Under the pieces are notes generated by a model. That model had not been told where the DNA came from. It saw only the letters and a program-made list of their open reading frames with translations, and ran no database searches. Below are positions 1-10,602 of a stretch of 64,000 nucleotides of DNA, piece after piece. The position numbers were made by a program, and so were the translations under genes. The DNA lies in assembly GCA_963728355.1 (NCBI GenBank), contig CAVSJQ010000015.1:62001-126000 (forward strand), given 5' to 3'. Position 1 is the stretch's first letter. Each line of letters begins with the position of its first letter. The stretch comes from Sva-07 sp963728355 (lineage in GTDB: Bacteria; Actinomycetota; Acidimicrobiia; Acidimicrobiales; Ilumatobacteraceae).

Positions 1-1
1 C

Positions 2-2437
2 GTCGACGACGCCGATGAGACCGCCGTCCAGGGCGGTGTACCGCTTCTGCGTGCCGCTGTTCGTGCGACCGAGGCGGCGTACTTCCTGGCCGAAATGATG
101 CTCGACGCCGACGGCGAGGCCGTCGATTACCGGTTGATCGAGACCAACGAGGCGTTCGATCGCATGACCGGCCTCTCGCAAGCGGATGGCCGGACTGCCT
201 TGGAGCTCGTGCCCGACCTCGAGCAGTACTGGATCGACACGTACAAGAACGTGGCGTTCACCGGTGAACCAGCGGTCGTCGATCACTGGTCCGAAGCGTT
301 GGGCAGATGGTTCGAAGGCTTCGCGGTCGCCGCCGACGGCCCGGGGCGGTTCGCCGTGCTCTTCAAGGACGAGACGGCGCGCCGAATGGAGGCCGAGTCC
401 GTCAGGAGGAGTGAGCACCGTTTTCGCTCGATGGTCGATGCCTTGCCGCTGATGGTCTGGGAGCACGGCCCCGACGGCGCTCAGACGTGGGTGAGCACCA
501 CGTTCTGCGAGTACTTCGGGACCACACGAGCCGAGATGCGCGCCGACCGCTGGCAGGCGTTGATCCATCCTGACGACCACGAGCAGTACGAGCGAGCGTT
601 CCACGAAGCGATCGCCGAGCGACGAGCGTTCAGGGGGCGGGCGCGTGTTCGCAACGCACCTGGCGAATGGCGCTGGCTCGACTCGTGGGGAGAGCCGCGC
701 TTCGACGCCGAGGGGTCCTATCTCGGCATGGTGGGCACGAGCGCCGATGTCACAGAGCTCGTGGAATCCGGGATCCGGATCCGCGACAGCGAAACCTTCA
801 CGAGGCGCGTCCTCGACAACCTGTTCACCTTCGTCGGTGTGCTGTCGACCGACGGCGCCCTGCTGGTGGTGAATCGGACACCACTCGCCATCGCCGGTCT
901 GCGTGCCGCCGACGTGCTGGGGCGGCCGTTCTGGGACACCTCCTGGTGGACCCACTCGGTCGACGTGCAACAACGTCTTCTCGATTCGATCGCGAGGGCG
1001 CTCGACGGCGAATCGGTGCGATACGACACGAAGGTCGCCGCCCGCGACGGCGAAACGATCTGGATCGACTTCCAGCTCGCACCGCTCCGCGACGGTTCCG
1101 GCAGGATCTCCCATCTCGTCGCATCGGGATACGACATCACGTCGCGCTGTGTGGCCGAAGCGCAGGCGGCCCAATCGCTGGCAAATGAACGCCACGCGCG
1201 CCAGCGCATCGAACTGCTGGAACGAACCGCCACCCATCTCGCTGCGGCCACGACCCGACTGGAGATCGCCGAGGCGCTCCTGCACGACCTCGAGGAGTCT
1301 CTCGGCGTGGACGTCGCTGCACTCGATGTCGTCGAGCACCACCATGTCGTCACGTTGCTCTCATCCGGCATCATCCGGACCGATCATGGTGCGGTCGCCA
1401 TCTGCGACGAGCTACCCGGGCCCTGCGCCATCGCCGACAACGCCACCGTGTTGTGCCACACCCAAGCGGAGATCGACACCCGCTTCCCCCGGCTGGCGAG
1501 TGTCACCGCGCAGCATCCGGTCAGGACCGTCGGCGCCTTTCCGCTCCGCAACGGTGTCGGCACCGCCATCGGAGCACTGGTCGTCGCCGCCCAGCAAGAG
1601 CGATGGCTGGACGCATCCACGACGTCGCTGCTCACGAGCATCGCCAACCAGGCCGGCCAGGCCCTCGACCGAGCGCAGCTGCACGAACGCGTGCTCGAGA
1701 CGAGCAGACAGGAACACGCGATCGCGCTCCAGCTGCAGCGTGCGCTGCTCCCCTCGCGGCTGGTCGAGCATCCAGGCGTCGAGATCGCCGCCCGCTACAC
1801 CGCTGCCAGCGACGTTCTCGCGGTCGGTGGCGACTGGTACGACTCGTACCGGTGGGGTGACCGGTATCTCGGGGTGACCGTCGGCGACATCGTCGGCCAC
1901 GACCTCGACGCCGCCACCACGATGGGTCGCGTACGTATCGCCGCAGGTGCCCTCATGGCGTTCACCGAGCCCGATCCTGCAGCGATCCTCCGGGTGCACG
2001 ATCACTGCGCACGCGAGCACGGAACGTTCGCGACGGCGGTCAGCGTGGTCCTCGACGTCGAGACCGGAGCGCTGCGATTCGGACTGGCGGGACATCCTCC
2101 CCCGCTGGTCATGGCAAGCGACGGAAGCGTCATCTGGCTGGCCGACGATCCTGCACCTCCGCTCGGTGTCTGGCCCGCGGGTCTCCAACCGTCGATCGGC
2201 ACGGCCACGTTGGCGCCGGGCGCCGTCATGTTGCTCTACTCCGACGGCCTGGTCGAGCACCGCGGATACTCGATCGATGACGGGATGCAGCAGCTCTCCA
2301 CCGTGGCAGCGCGGATCGCCACACCGCAGCGTTCGGTGGAGGACATTCTGGAGTGCATCCTGTCAGAGCTCACCGCCGAGTCGGGCACGGACGACGACAT
2401 CATCGTGGTGTGCGTTCGCATCCGGGACCAGGTCTGA
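2..2437 (+). CDS. PAS-PAS-PAS-GAF-SpoIIE-type PP2C phosphatase (5' end outside window)
   Basis: Sensor-controlled serine/threonine phosphatase, probably acting in a partner-switching (anti-sigma/antagonist) pathway. The frame is open to the first base of the window and the first PAS domain already runs before the ATG at 95, so the true start probably lies upstream. Order: PAS (to about 400), PAS_3-like (about 415-750), a third PAS (about 790-1145), GAF (about 1200-1690) and a SpoIIE/RsbU phosphatase domain (about 1700-2430). The phosphatase domain shows the metal-binding segments GGDWYD and VGDIVGHD and later GHPPPL. No membrane segment is visible, so it is likely cytosolic. No anti-sigma or STAS partner lies beside it in the window. 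The ligands of the PAS/GAF domains cannot be told from sequence. Confidence 0.9.
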   Translation, partial: VDDADETAVQGGVPLLRAAVRATEAAYFLAEMMLDADGEAVDYRLIETNEAFDRMTGLSQADGRTALELVPDLEQYWIDTYKNVAFTGEPAVVDHWSEALGRWFEGFAVAADGPGRFAVLFKDETARRMEAESVRRSEHRFRSMVDALPLMVWEHGPDGAQTWVSTTFCEYFGTTRAEMRADRWQALIHPDDHEQYERAFHEAIAERRAFRGRARVRNAPGEWRWLDSWGEPRFDAEGSYLGMVGTSADVTELVESGIRIRDSETFTRRVLDNLFTFVGVLSTDGALLVVNRTPLAIAGLRAADVLGRPFWDTSWWTHSVDVQQRLLDSIARALDGESVRYDTKVAARDGETIWIDFQLAPLRDGSGRISHLVASGYDITSRCVAEAQAAQSLANERHARQRIELLERTATHLAAATTRLEIAEALLHDLEESLGVDVAALDVVEHHHVVTLLSSGIIRTDHGAVAICDELPGPCAIADNATVLCHTQAEIDTRFPRLASVTAQHPVRTVGAFPLRNGVGTAIGALVVAAQQERWLDASTTSLLTSIANQAGQALDRAQLHERVLETSRQEHAIALQLQRALLPSRLVEHPGVEIAARYTAASDVLAVGGDWYDSYRWGDRYLGVTVGDIVGHDLDAATTMGRVRIAAGALMAFTEPDPAAILRVHDHCAREHGTFATAVSVVLDVETGALRFGLAGHPPPLVMASDGSVIWLADDPAPPLGVWPAGLQPSIGTATLAPGAVMLLYSDGLVEHRGYSIDDGMQQLSTVAARIATPQRSVEDILECILSELTAESGTDDDIIVVCVRIRDQV

Positions 2438-2540
2438 GCAGCAGCGCCGAACCGCACGGGCATCGACGGGGTTCTCAGCGCACGAAGGGCGTTCACCGGT
2501 GCGTGTGGAGGGCTTCTTCTGGGTATGCCACCATGGCCCG

Positions 2541-3683
2541 ATGGGTGGGTTCGGACGGTGGTTGTCGGTCGCTGCGTTGTTGGCGGTGATCGCCGCCTGC
2601 GGCTCGTCGACCACCCGGTCGGGTGGCGACGTGCCCATCGTGCAGATCCGCTCGCTCGGCATCGTGGGCGATCTGGCCACGGTGTCGTTCGACGCCTCCG
2701 ACGGCGACAATCCGGTCGACATCGTCATCGCCTGGGGCGACGGCGCCACCACCACCGGGCTGCGAGCGGCCGGGTCGCTCCAGGCGCAGCACGTCTACGA
2801 TCTGGAGACGTTGACGGTCACCGAGGTGACGGTCACGGTGGAGATCACCGACGACGACGGCAACGGCGGCAGGAGCGCCGCCCAGTTGCAGCTGGTCGAC
2901 ACGGCCACCACCACCACGGCGTCGTCCGACCCGGGCGCCACCACGGTGCCCGCGGCCACCGATCCCACCACCACCGTGGAAGCGACCACGACGATGGCAC
3001 CCACCACGGCGCCCCCTCCTCCCCCGACGCCAGCACCGACGCCGGCACCGACGCCGACCCCTCCGCCCACGCCGGCACCGACCACCACCGAGCCGCCGCC
3101 CGAACCGCTGGTGATCGCGCTCGACCTGGCCGACGCTGAAATCCTCGGCAACGAGTCGAGCAACGACGGCGCCCGAGCCCAGCTCGGTCCCGACCGCATC
3201 GGGGTCAAGACGTCCACGATCGGAATCAGCGAGACGGACGATGCCCGCGTGACGGCCTACTGGGAGTTCGGGCCTGACACGTTCGACGGCTATGGCCCCG
3301 ACCCGCTGGTGAGCGTGTACTTCGAGACGCAGATGACGGCCACGTTGGAGACCGGCAACTGGGCCGGCATGGGAGCATCGCTGCAGGTGCGGGCGAGCGC
3401 GCGGAACGATGACGGCACCGTCGGCCGCGCCGAAGCGCTCCCGTGGCAGATCGGCCGAGATTCCGACCTGCGCCTCAACTTCGAGCCGCTCGACCCGCTG
3501 GGGTTCGGCAGCTCGCACGACGCCAGCCAGCCTCTGGAGATCTTCCTCAGCGCTGAGTGTAGGGTCGCCGGATCCACCAACCCGTTCGGCACCCTGTCAC
3601 GCGCGAGGTGCAACGCCTACGACGGCAGCCGCGGTCTCTACCTCCGCGAAGCCCGGCTCACCATCCGCCCCAGCGACGGCTGA
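2541..3683 (+). CDS. Secreted lipoprotein with PKD-like domain and Thr/Pro-rich linker
   Basis: 380-residue putative lipoprotein of unknown function. The ATG at 2541 gives a classic lipoprotein signal: basic start, hydrophobic stretch and lipobox IAAC with the Cys at residue 20. Residues about 30-115 form a PKD-like beta domain (AWGDG and HVYD segments), followed by a Thr/Pro-rich linker of about 60 residues and a C-terminal beta-rich domain of about 190 residues that I do not recognise. The open frame extends upstream to 1947, but that part overlaps the phosphatase gene and has no signal sequence. It follows the phosphatase by about 100 bp on the same strand. It probably sits on the outer face of the membrane; a binding or adhesive role is only a guess from the PKD fold. 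Confidence 0.8.
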   Translation: MGGFGRWLSVAALLAVIAACGSSTTRSGGDVPIVQIRSLGIVGDLATVSFDASDGDNPVDIVIAWGDGATTTGLRAAGSLQAQHVYDLETLTVTEVTVTVEITDDDGNGGRSAAQLQLVDTATTTTASSDPGATTVPAATDPTTTVEATTTMAPTTAPPPPPTPAPTPAPTPTPPPTPAPTTTEPPPEPLVIALDLADAEILGNESSNDGARAQLGPDRIGVKTSTIGISETDDARVTAYWEFGPDTFDGYGPDPLVSVYFETQMTATLETGNWAGMGASLQVRASARNDDGTVGRAEALPWQIGRDSDLRLNFEPLDPLGFGSSHDASQPLEIFLSAECRVAGSTNPFGTLSRARCNAYDGSRGLYLREARLTIRPSDG

Positions 3684-3697
3684 CCATTGCACCTGGT

Positions 3698-3739
3698 TTG
3701 CATCGGGTGTCAGACCGAGATGCAGCACACCGGATGCAA
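3698..3739. terminator. Hairpin between convergent genes
   Basis: A 13-bp inverted repeat with one mismatch (3698-3710 and 3727-3739, arms beginning TTGCATC) surrounds a 16-nt loop just past the lipoprotein stop and before the convergent acyl-CoA dehydrogenase end. It lacks a U-tract, as is common in high-GC actinobacteria, and could serve as a terminator in both directions. Confidence 0.45.
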
Positions 3740-3815
3740 TGGGGTGCGTCGAAGGGACGGACGTCGGGCGGGAGGGTTCTTCGAGTCGAGCCGCGTCGGC
3801 TCCACTCGCGGGACG

Positions 3816-5027
3816 TCACTCGATCCGCAGGCCGGAGATCGCCCGGGAGATGACCAGCTGCTGGATCTCGCTGGTCCCTTCGAAAATCGTGTGGATCTTG
3901 GCGTCGCGGTGCCAGCGCTCGACGGGGTACTCGCGGGTGTAGCCGTAGCCACCGAGGATCTGGATTGCTTCCTCGGTGACGCGCACGGCGGTCTCCGAGG
4001 CCTTCCACTTCGACATCGAGCCTTCACCGTTCTTGAACTGGCCGTTCTTGGCGAGCCAGGCGGCACGCCAGATCAGCAGGCGGCTGGCGTCGATCTCGGT
4101 GGCCATGTTGGCGAGCTTGAACGCAATCGCCTGGTTCATGATGATCGGCTTACCGAAGGCGCGACGCTCCTTGGCGTAGTCGAGAGCGTACTCGTAGGCG
4201 GCGCGGGCGACGCCGAGCGCCTGGGCCCCCACGGCCGGGCGGGTCGCCTCGAAGGTCGCCATCGCCGGCTGCTTGCCCGACGACACGTTCTCACGGGCAC
4301 GGGCGAGCTTGGCGTCGAGCTTCTCCTTGCCACCGAGGAGGCACGATCCCGGCACCTTGACGTCGTCGAGGACGACCTCGGCGGTGTGGCTGGCGCGGAT
4401 GCCGTGCTTCTTGTACTTCTGGCCCTGCGACAAACCGGGCGTGTTCGGCGGGATGATGAAGCTCGCCTGCCCCTTCGACTTGAGTTCGGCGTCGACGCTG
4501 GCGACCACGACGTGGACATCGGCGATGCCGCCGTTGGTGATCCACGCCTTCGTACCGTTGAGCGTCCACTCGTCCTTCGCCTCGTCGTAGACCGCACGGG
4601 TGCGCAGGCTCGACACGTCGGAGCCTGCATCGGGCTCGCTCACACAGAATGCGCCGAGCTGCACCTTGTCGGGCGTCCCGTAGCACTGGGGCACCCACTC
4701 CATCACCTGCTCGGGCGTGCCGTTGCCGGAGATACCGGCCGCGGCGAGCGCCGATCCCATGATCGCCATGCCGATGCCGGCATCGCCCCAGAAGAGTTCC
4801 TCGATGGCGACCGGCAGGGTGAGACCCGTCGGGTCGCCCATGGCGTTCAGGAGGAAGTCAACACCGTAGAGGCCGATCTGCGCAGCTTCCTGCACGACGG
4901 GCCACGGGAACTCCTCGCGCTCGTCCCACTCCTCCGCGACCGGGCGAATGACGCCTTCGGCGAAGTCGTGAACCCACTTCTGGATCTGCAGCTGATCTTC
5001 GTTGAGGTTGAGCGAGAAGTCCGTCAT
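3816..5027 (-). CDS. Acyl-CoA dehydrogenase
   Basis: 403-residue FAD-dependent acyl-CoA dehydrogenase, which would introduce a trans-2 double bond into an acyl-CoA and pass electrons to ETF. Its length is normal for the family. The N-terminal helical domain, the middle segment with CVSEPDAGSD (FAD/substrate contact) and the C-terminal helical domain with GGYGYTREYP are all present. The catalytic Glu is in IFEGTSEI near the C terminus. The gene stands alone, with a 244-bp gap (5028-5271) to the divergent sigma factor gene in which I see no other gene. Substrate chain length cannot be read from the sequence. It is a separate gene from the larger dehydrogenase at 57325-59034. Confidence 0.92.
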   Translation of the reverse strand: MTDFSLNLNEDQLQIQKWVHDFAEGVIRPVAEEWDEREEFPWPVVQEAAQIGLYGVDFLLNAMGDPTGLTLPVAIEELFWGDAGIGMAIMGSALAAAGISGNGTPEQVMEWVPQCYGTPDKVQLGAFCVSEPDAGSDVSSLRTRAVYDEAKDEWTLNGTKAWITNGGIADVHVVVASVDAELKSKGQASFIIPPNTPGLSQGQKYKKHGIRASHTAEVVLDDVKVPGSCLLGGKEKLDAKLARARENVSSGKQPAMATFEATRPAVGAQALGVARAAYEYALDYAKERRAFGKPIIMNQAIAFKLANMATEIDASRLLIWRAAWLAKNGQFKNGEGSMSKWKASETAVRVTEEAIQILGGYGYTREYPVERWHRDAKIHTIFEGTSEIQQLVISRAISGLRIE

Positions 5028-5271
5028 GACCTCAAGTTACCCACCGGTAACGCCGTTGTCTACCCGTCGGTAACTTACGTCCCGGATCGGGCAACGACAG
5101 AGCACTACGATCGGGGACCGTGGCGAGCTTCGCCGACCGTCGCCCCGGTCCCCCGCCTGTTCAGTGGCACCCAACCGGATCGCCAGGCGGCAACGTGTTG
5201 AGTGCGTGGTGGACGCGCTCTTCATCAGCCAGCGAGCCTCATCGCAGCAACGCTGGCGGCTCGGAGTGACC

Positions 5272-5769
5272 GTGCCGACCCATGACGACGAATTCGAACG
5301 CTTCTTCCTCGCGAACTACGACGCCGTCCTGCGCGTGCTCGTGGTGACCACCGGCGATCGCGAGCGTGCCACCGATGCCACCCAGGAGGCCTTCATCCGG
5401 GCCTACGCCCGTTGGTCGAAGATCCGAGGGTACGAGTCGCCGGCTGGCTGGGTCAGGCGCGTCGCCCTGAACGCCAGCCGCGACAGCTTCAGGTCCGATC
5501 GTCGTCGCCGCCGCCGCGAGGAAGCCATGCCGGCAGTCACCGAGCTTCCACACGCAGATGGGTATCACGCCACGTCGTCCGCGCACGAGATGCTCCGGAT
5601 CCTTCCGGCCCGCCAGCGTGAAGTTGCCACACTGTTCTACGTCGACGACCGCAGCGTCGCCGAGATCGCATCGATCCTGCAGCTGAACGAAGGGACCGTG
5701 AAGTCGCATCTGTCGGACGCCCGCGAACGTCTGCGGTCCGTCATCGATCGGAACGAGGCCCAGGCGTGA
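5272..5769 (+). CDS. ECF-type RNA polymerase sigma factor
   Basis: 165-residue sigma-70 family factor. Region 2 (FERFFLANYDAVLR through ATQEAFIRAYARW) and region 4 (LPARQREVATLFY, then a helix-turn-helix around AEIASILQLNEGTVKSHL) are both clear. I chose the GTG at 5272 because GGAG lies 5 nt upstream and region 2 begins about 10 residues later, as usual; the frame is open back to an ATG at 5164. Its stop overlaps the next gene's GTG (GTGA), so the two are probably translationally coupled, the usual layout for a sigma factor and its membrane-anchored regulator. Target promoters are unknown. Confidence 0.88.
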   Translation: MPTHDDEFERFFLANYDAVLRVLVVTTGDRERATDATQEAFIRAYARWSKIRGYESPAGWVRRVALNASRDSFRSDRRRRRREEAMPAVTELPHADGYHATSSAHEMLRILPARQREVATLFYVDDRSVAEIASILQLNEGTVKSHLSDARERLRSVIDRNEAQA

Positions 5770-6539
5770 ACGACGACGAGACTCTGCGCCGGGCGCTCCA
5801 TGGCCCGCCGGAACCGATCAGCTCCTATCGGGTGCTCCAGGATCTCCGACCGACGATGCGTCGTGCCCGGAACCGCCGACGCGTCACCGTGGGCGCCACC
5901 GCAGCCCTGCTGCTGGCCGGAGGTGGCGCCGGGGTGCTGGCTCTGACCTCTGCACCCGTCTCCCCGACAGTACGCACGACGTCTCCCGACGGCGAGAACG
6001 GCGCATTCGTCTCCACCCTGCCGCCGGTGAGCGAGCCGCGCGACGTTTCGGACGCCGACACGCCCGAGGAGCAGCCTGCGCCCACGACCGCGGCCGCACC
6101 CGAGCCGAACCCGATCGAACCACCGGCACCGGAGCCCGCGAGCGAGGACCCACCAGAAGCTGCCGAGCCCGTCGGGACAACACCGGCAACGAACCCCGCA
6201 GCCGTCACGGCTCCGGCCGTCACGGCGCCGTCCGTGAAGGCGGTGCCCGAACTGCCCACCACGACCGCCACCCCCGAAGCGGCAGCACCCGCGCCACCGG
6301 CTCCGACATCGCAGGTGCTCAGCAGCGCATGTGGTGATGTTGTCGTCGAGATCGACGGCCGCACGGTCAGGATCGCCTCGATCGCCCCGCTTCCCGGCTA
6401 CACGTCTCGGGTGTCGGCGGACGGGCCCGAGTCGGTGGAGATGAAGTTCCTCGGCACGGACGACGGTTGTGAGGTTCATGCCGAGCTGAAGGCGAGCGGG
6501 CTCGACGTCGAGATCCAGAACTCAGACCACGACGACTGA
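5766..6539 (+). CDS. Single-pass membrane protein, candidate anti-sigma factor
   Basis: 257 residues: a basic cytoplasmic N terminus (about 1-38), one membrane helix (about 40-60), a Pro/Ala/Thr/Glu-rich extracytoplasmic linker of about 120 residues, and a small C-terminal beta domain of about 70 residues with two Cys. It overlaps the ECF sigma gene by 4 nt, which suggests it restrains that sigma factor, but no zinc-binding anti-sigma motif is visible, so this rests on context. The C-terminal domain matches that of the protein at 9055-9915: both have a hydrophobic strand ending in DG, then IAS/VAS, then GPxxVE(I/M)KF, then an EEFHA/EVHA segment. I know no named family for this domain. Confidence 0.75.
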   Translation: MNDDETLRRALHGPPEPISSYRVLQDLRPTMRRARNRRRVTVGATAALLLAGGGAGVLALTSAPVSPTVRTTSPDGENGAFVSTLPPVSEPRDVSDADTPEEQPAPTTAAAPEPNPIEPPAPEPASEDPPEAAEPVGTTPATNPAAVTAPAVTAPSVKAVPELPTTTATPEAAAPAPPAPTSQVLSSACGDVVVEIDGRTVRIASIAPLPGYTSRVSADGPESVEMKFLGTDDGCEVHAELKASGLDVEIQNSDHDD

Positions 6540-6584
6540 CCATCCGAGGTCTTCCAGGCCACACGACGACTGACGATCCGACGT
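6528..6584. repeat. Short direct repeat, 23 bp
   Basis: Two 23-bp copies (6528-6550 and 6562-6584) differ at two positions. The first spans the stop codon of the membrane protein gene. It looks like a small local duplication; no function is evident. Confidence 0.4.
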
Positions 6585-6623
6585 CACCGGGCCGTGCGGT
6601 CCGACGTCAACGACAACGACGTG

Positions 6624-7217
6624 TCACTCGGCTGCGGTGCTGGCCAGTTCCGCGGCACGAACTCGTGCGGGCCGCCCGGGTTTCAGCTTCGCCTTGCGTG
6701 CCGCGAGGATCAATACGATGGTCAGGAACATCACGATGTTGATCGACGCCAGCGCAACGATGCGGAACCACTGGTTCTCGGAGTCGGTACCCGCACTGAT
6801 CGCGTGATAGGTCGCGACGAAGTAGAGGATGAAGCTCGAGCGGTGGATCCATCGCCAGAGTCGGCGAGGCAGACGCTTCATGGCGAGTGAGCTCAGTTCG
6901 ACTGCGAGGAGCAGGTAGAAACCGACGATCCCGAATGCGACCGGTCCCGGCTTCCAGGTCGACGCCATCGGGATGAAGGTTTCGGCCCACCCGAAGGTGA
7001 CGTAATTGTCGGCGACGAGACCGACGAGATGGATCCCGGTGAAGATGACCGCGAGGCCTCCGAGATAGCGGTGCAGGTCGAGCAACCACGCGGGACTCGA
7101 CGCCTTGGCGACCGCCTTGGTGGAGATGAAGAGCCCCCAGCAGACCGACAGCGTGAGCAGGGCCCAGGCGATGATGCCGGACGATCTCGACACGAACCAC
7201 CACACCTGCGGATTCAT
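6624..7217 (-). CDS. Ferric-reductase-like transmembrane protein
   Basis: 197-residue integral membrane protein with about five to six hydrophobic helices and His residues inside helices (LHRYLGG, GIHLVG, WIHRSS, TYHAIS), as in the haem-binding ferric-reductase-like/MsrQ domain. It would pass electrons across the membrane through b-type haem. I chose the ATG at 7217 because it begins right at the first helix and overlaps the upstream apbE stop (ATGA). It is the last gene of a minus-strand operon. There is no NAD- or FAD-binding reductase domain on the same chain, so the electron donor must be another protein. Confidence 0.82.
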   Translation of the reverse strand: MNPQVWWFVSRSSGIIAWALLTLSVCWGLFISTKAVAKASSPAWLLDLHRYLGGLAVIFTGIHLVGLVADNYVTFGWAETFIPMASTWKPGPVAFGIVGFYLLLAVELSSLAMKRLPRRLWRWIHRSSFILYFVATYHAISAGTDSENQWFRIVALASINIVMFLTIVLILAARKAKLKPGRPARVRAAELASTAAE

Positions 7218-8127
7218 GCGGTCACCACCCTCTGCGAGACGACCTGGTACGGGGACTCGACGTCCCCCACGACGAGCACGCCCGACATCCCCAACTCGTC
7301 GAGCAGCTCCCGACCGTGCGCCGATCCGCGGATCAGTACGACCTTGGCGACCACCTCGGCCCACCACAACGTGGGACCGACGACAGTGACTGCGTCGAGG
7401 TCGGTGATCGCACTTCGTCCCGTGTTCGCATCGATCAGATGGTGCACGTCGACGTCACCGCGACGCCAGCGGCGACGAAGGACGCTGCTGGTGGCGACAC
7501 CTCCGCCTGCCAGCGAGATCGTGGCCGGACACGACCGATCGTGATCGCTGCCGTCGAGTTGCACCTGCCACAGCTCGTCGGACCACGACGGACCGGCGAC
7601 CCGAACGTCGCCACCCAGTTCGACCTGGACCGTCTCGGCGCCTGCGGCGAGCAGCGCAGCCGCGACCATGTCGGCGGTCATGCCCTTGCCGATCCCACCA
7701 GGGTCGAAACGGGTGCCGGAGGGCAGGCGAACCGCCGAGATCTCCGGATACAGCTCGATCGCTTCGCTCGGCACCGTACGTGCCCGCGGGAGCGCCCCAT
7801 CGACGTATCGGACGGACTCCCAGGTCCGGTCGTAGCCGAGGTCGACGAGATGATCGAGCAGCAGCGGGTTGAAGGCGCCGGAGGTCGCCCGCCGGGCGTG
7901 CTCGGCGAGCGAGATCAGCTCGTACGTCACCGGCGACACGATCGTGAGGGAACCGGCGTGTTCGTTCAGTTCGCAGACCTCGCTCGAGGGATCGAACCGG
8001 GTCCACGTGCGCTCGAGTTCCAACACGAGGTCCTGACCGTGTCGGGCGAGCTCGTTCGTGGGGGCGACGATGCGGCACGGGCTGCCCATCGCCCGGAACA
8101 CCACCATCGACCACGGCCGCACGGCGC

Positions 8128-8131
<4 letters not shown>
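7214..8131 (-). CDS. apbE: FAD:protein FMN transferase (ApbE family)
   Basis: 305-residue ApbE-like flavin transferase, which moves FMN from FAD onto a Thr/Ser of a target protein. Visible family features are the N-terminal AMGSPC, LERTWTRFDPSSEVCELN, the glycine-rich FDPGGIGKGMTADMV, the ELGGDVRV segment and a C-terminal DAVTVVGPT region. The enzyme normally acts outside the membrane, yet no signal peptide is apparent with the ATG at 8131. That start overlaps the preceding stop (ATGA), so I prefer it. The neighbouring ferric-reductase-like gene fits a flavin/haem electron-transfer system. No protein in the window shows a clear FMN-acceptor motif, so the target is unknown. Confidence 0.88.
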
Positions 8132-9048
<917 letters not shown>

Positions 9049-9054
9049 GTCTCC

Positions 9055-9915
9055 TCAGTTCTCGACCTTGATGCGTCCGCCCTCGACGGTCGCGTGGAAT
9101 TCTTCGTCGCGTCGGGTGGCCGTATTGAAGAATTTGATCTCGACGGTGCGCGGCCCGTTCTTCTCGACCTGCGACACCCAGTTCGCTTGTCGATTGACCG
9201 AGGCCACATAGATCGACGAGCCGTCGAACTGCAGGACGACCGTTGCTGCCGAACCCGCCGAGAACGACGGGTACGTCAGCGCCGCCGCCACCGGGGCAGC
9301 CGTGGTGGCCACCGGGGCAGCCGTGGTCGGCGTCGGGGCAGCCGTGGTCGGCGTCGGGGCAGCCGTGGTCGCGGGCTGCGTGGTGACGGGTGGCTGCGCA
9401 GCCGTCGGGGCCGCAGTCGTCCGAGGTGCCGTGACGGGTGCGGGCGTGCGCGCCGGTGCGGGTGCGGGTGCGGGCGCGGGGGCGGGCGCGGGCGGTGCGA
9501 CCGGCGTCGCTGCAGGCGTCGCACTGATGGGTGCCGCGACCGGGGCGGGAGACGGAGCCGTCGGCGCGGCGCCAGGAGCGGCTACCACCACGCTCGCCGG
9601 TTCGAGCAACACTGCGGCACCGGCGTCTGTCGCTGTGTCAGCGACCGCCGGGTCGTCGACCACCTCGACCGCCTCGGTGGACGCAACGGTGTCGATCGGC
9701 GCCTCGGTGACCATCGGCGTCTCCGATGCCAGGGTGTCCACCGGCGCCACCTCGATCACCGTCTCGGACGCCTGGACCACGATGTCAGGCGTGGAGCCGA
9801 TGACCATCGTCGTGAGCGTCAGGCCGCCGGCGACGCACGCCGTCACGAGGACAGCCGGTTGCCAGTGTGCGACCACGCGCGACCAGGTGCTCTGGACGTC
9901 GATGTTCGTTTCCAT
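9055..9915 (-). CDS. Single-pass membrane protein with Pro/Ala/Thr-rich linker and small C-terminal domain
   Basis: 286 residues from the ATG at 9915 (a GTG at 9942 would add 9). One membrane helix (about 20-43) is followed by a Val/Thr/Asp-rich segment, a Pro/Ala and Pro/Thr linker, and a 65-residue C-terminal domain. That domain resembles the C terminus of the protein at 5766-6539: LQFDG, IYVAS, then GPRTVEIKF and EEFHATVE. It is the first gene of the operon leading into the Ala-Pro protein, apbE and the ferric-reductase-like gene. It may be an envelope sensor or scaffold; the domain is not one I can name. Confidence 0.75.
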   Translation of the reverse strand: METNIDVQSTWSRVVAHWQPAVLVTACVAGGLTLTTMVIGSTPDIVVQASETVIEVAPVDTLASETPMVTEAPIDTVASTEAVEVVDDPAVADTATDAGAAVLLEPASVVVAAPGAAPTAPSPAPVAAPISATPAATPVAPPAPAPAPAPAPAPARTPAPVTAPRTTAAPTAAQPPVTTQPATTAAPTPTTAAPTPTTAAPVATTAAPVAAALTYPSFSAGSAATVVLQFDGSSIYVASVNRQANWVSQVEKNGPRTVEIKFFNTATRRDEEFHATVEGGRIKVEN

Positions 9916-10107
9916 GGTCGCCACACGACACAGCGTGAGCACCGGGTTGGGGCCATCAGCGAATCTTTACAATTCGGTGACGGATCGATCATCTCCAGTG
10001 TGGTTATCTCACGCTTTGCGCATCTAGTCGCGCTCTCAGTGTTTTTCTCGGCGCGAACTTGCAGAATCAGCGACGGACACCGCTGCTGCAACGCCCACGG
10101 CCTGGGG

Positions 10108-10602
10108 TCACGGTTTGGTGACGATGGGCTGCGGGGTCGCATTGACCCAGGCGGACGAGCCGACTACCGCCTCGAGACCGAGGTTGGCCGTCATCCGGCC
10201 GAGCTCGTCGAAGGCGGTCGAGTTCATCTCGTCGTGGATCGCCTTCGGTTCGAGGGGGACCTCGAGCTGCGGGTTCGAGCCCTTGAGGTTGTCGAACCGG
10301 AACTGGTCTCCTCCTTGCTGGTTGATTCGGGCGAACCCGTCGCACTTGTTGGTGCCGGTCGGATCGGTGCAGTCACCGGTGTTGGCGAAGTTCGTGCCGT
10401 AGGCGGAGTTGTAGGCGGCCTGACCGACGATGATCGGGTGCTGGCCGTCCTCGAAGACGCCACTGCCGTCGGCGTGGTGCTTGAAGGTGTTGCGCAGTGC
10501 CGTCAGGTTGAACGGGGCCGCTGCCGGATTCTCGGTGATCTTGACCTGCATCACGGTGCGCGTGTTGGGGCCGTAGCCGGGCAGGTCTCTCGTTCCTCCG
10601 AG
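10108..10602 (-). pseudogene. 3' remnant of a multicopper oxidase gene
   Basis: The minus-strand frame just before the first available start (10554) reads DLPGYGPNTRTVMQVKI, a segment I know from large bacterial multicopper oxidases, and continues about 150 residues to a normal-looking C terminus (PKAIHDEMNSTAFDELGRM). An in-frame stop lies at 10603-10605, immediately before this segment, and no copper-binding His/Cys clusters are found upstream. The fragment therefore has the tail of the protein only. It is most likely a decayed gene whose first several hundred codons were deleted. Expression as a small protein from the GTG at 10554 is possible but unlikely to yield an enzyme. Confidence 0.7.
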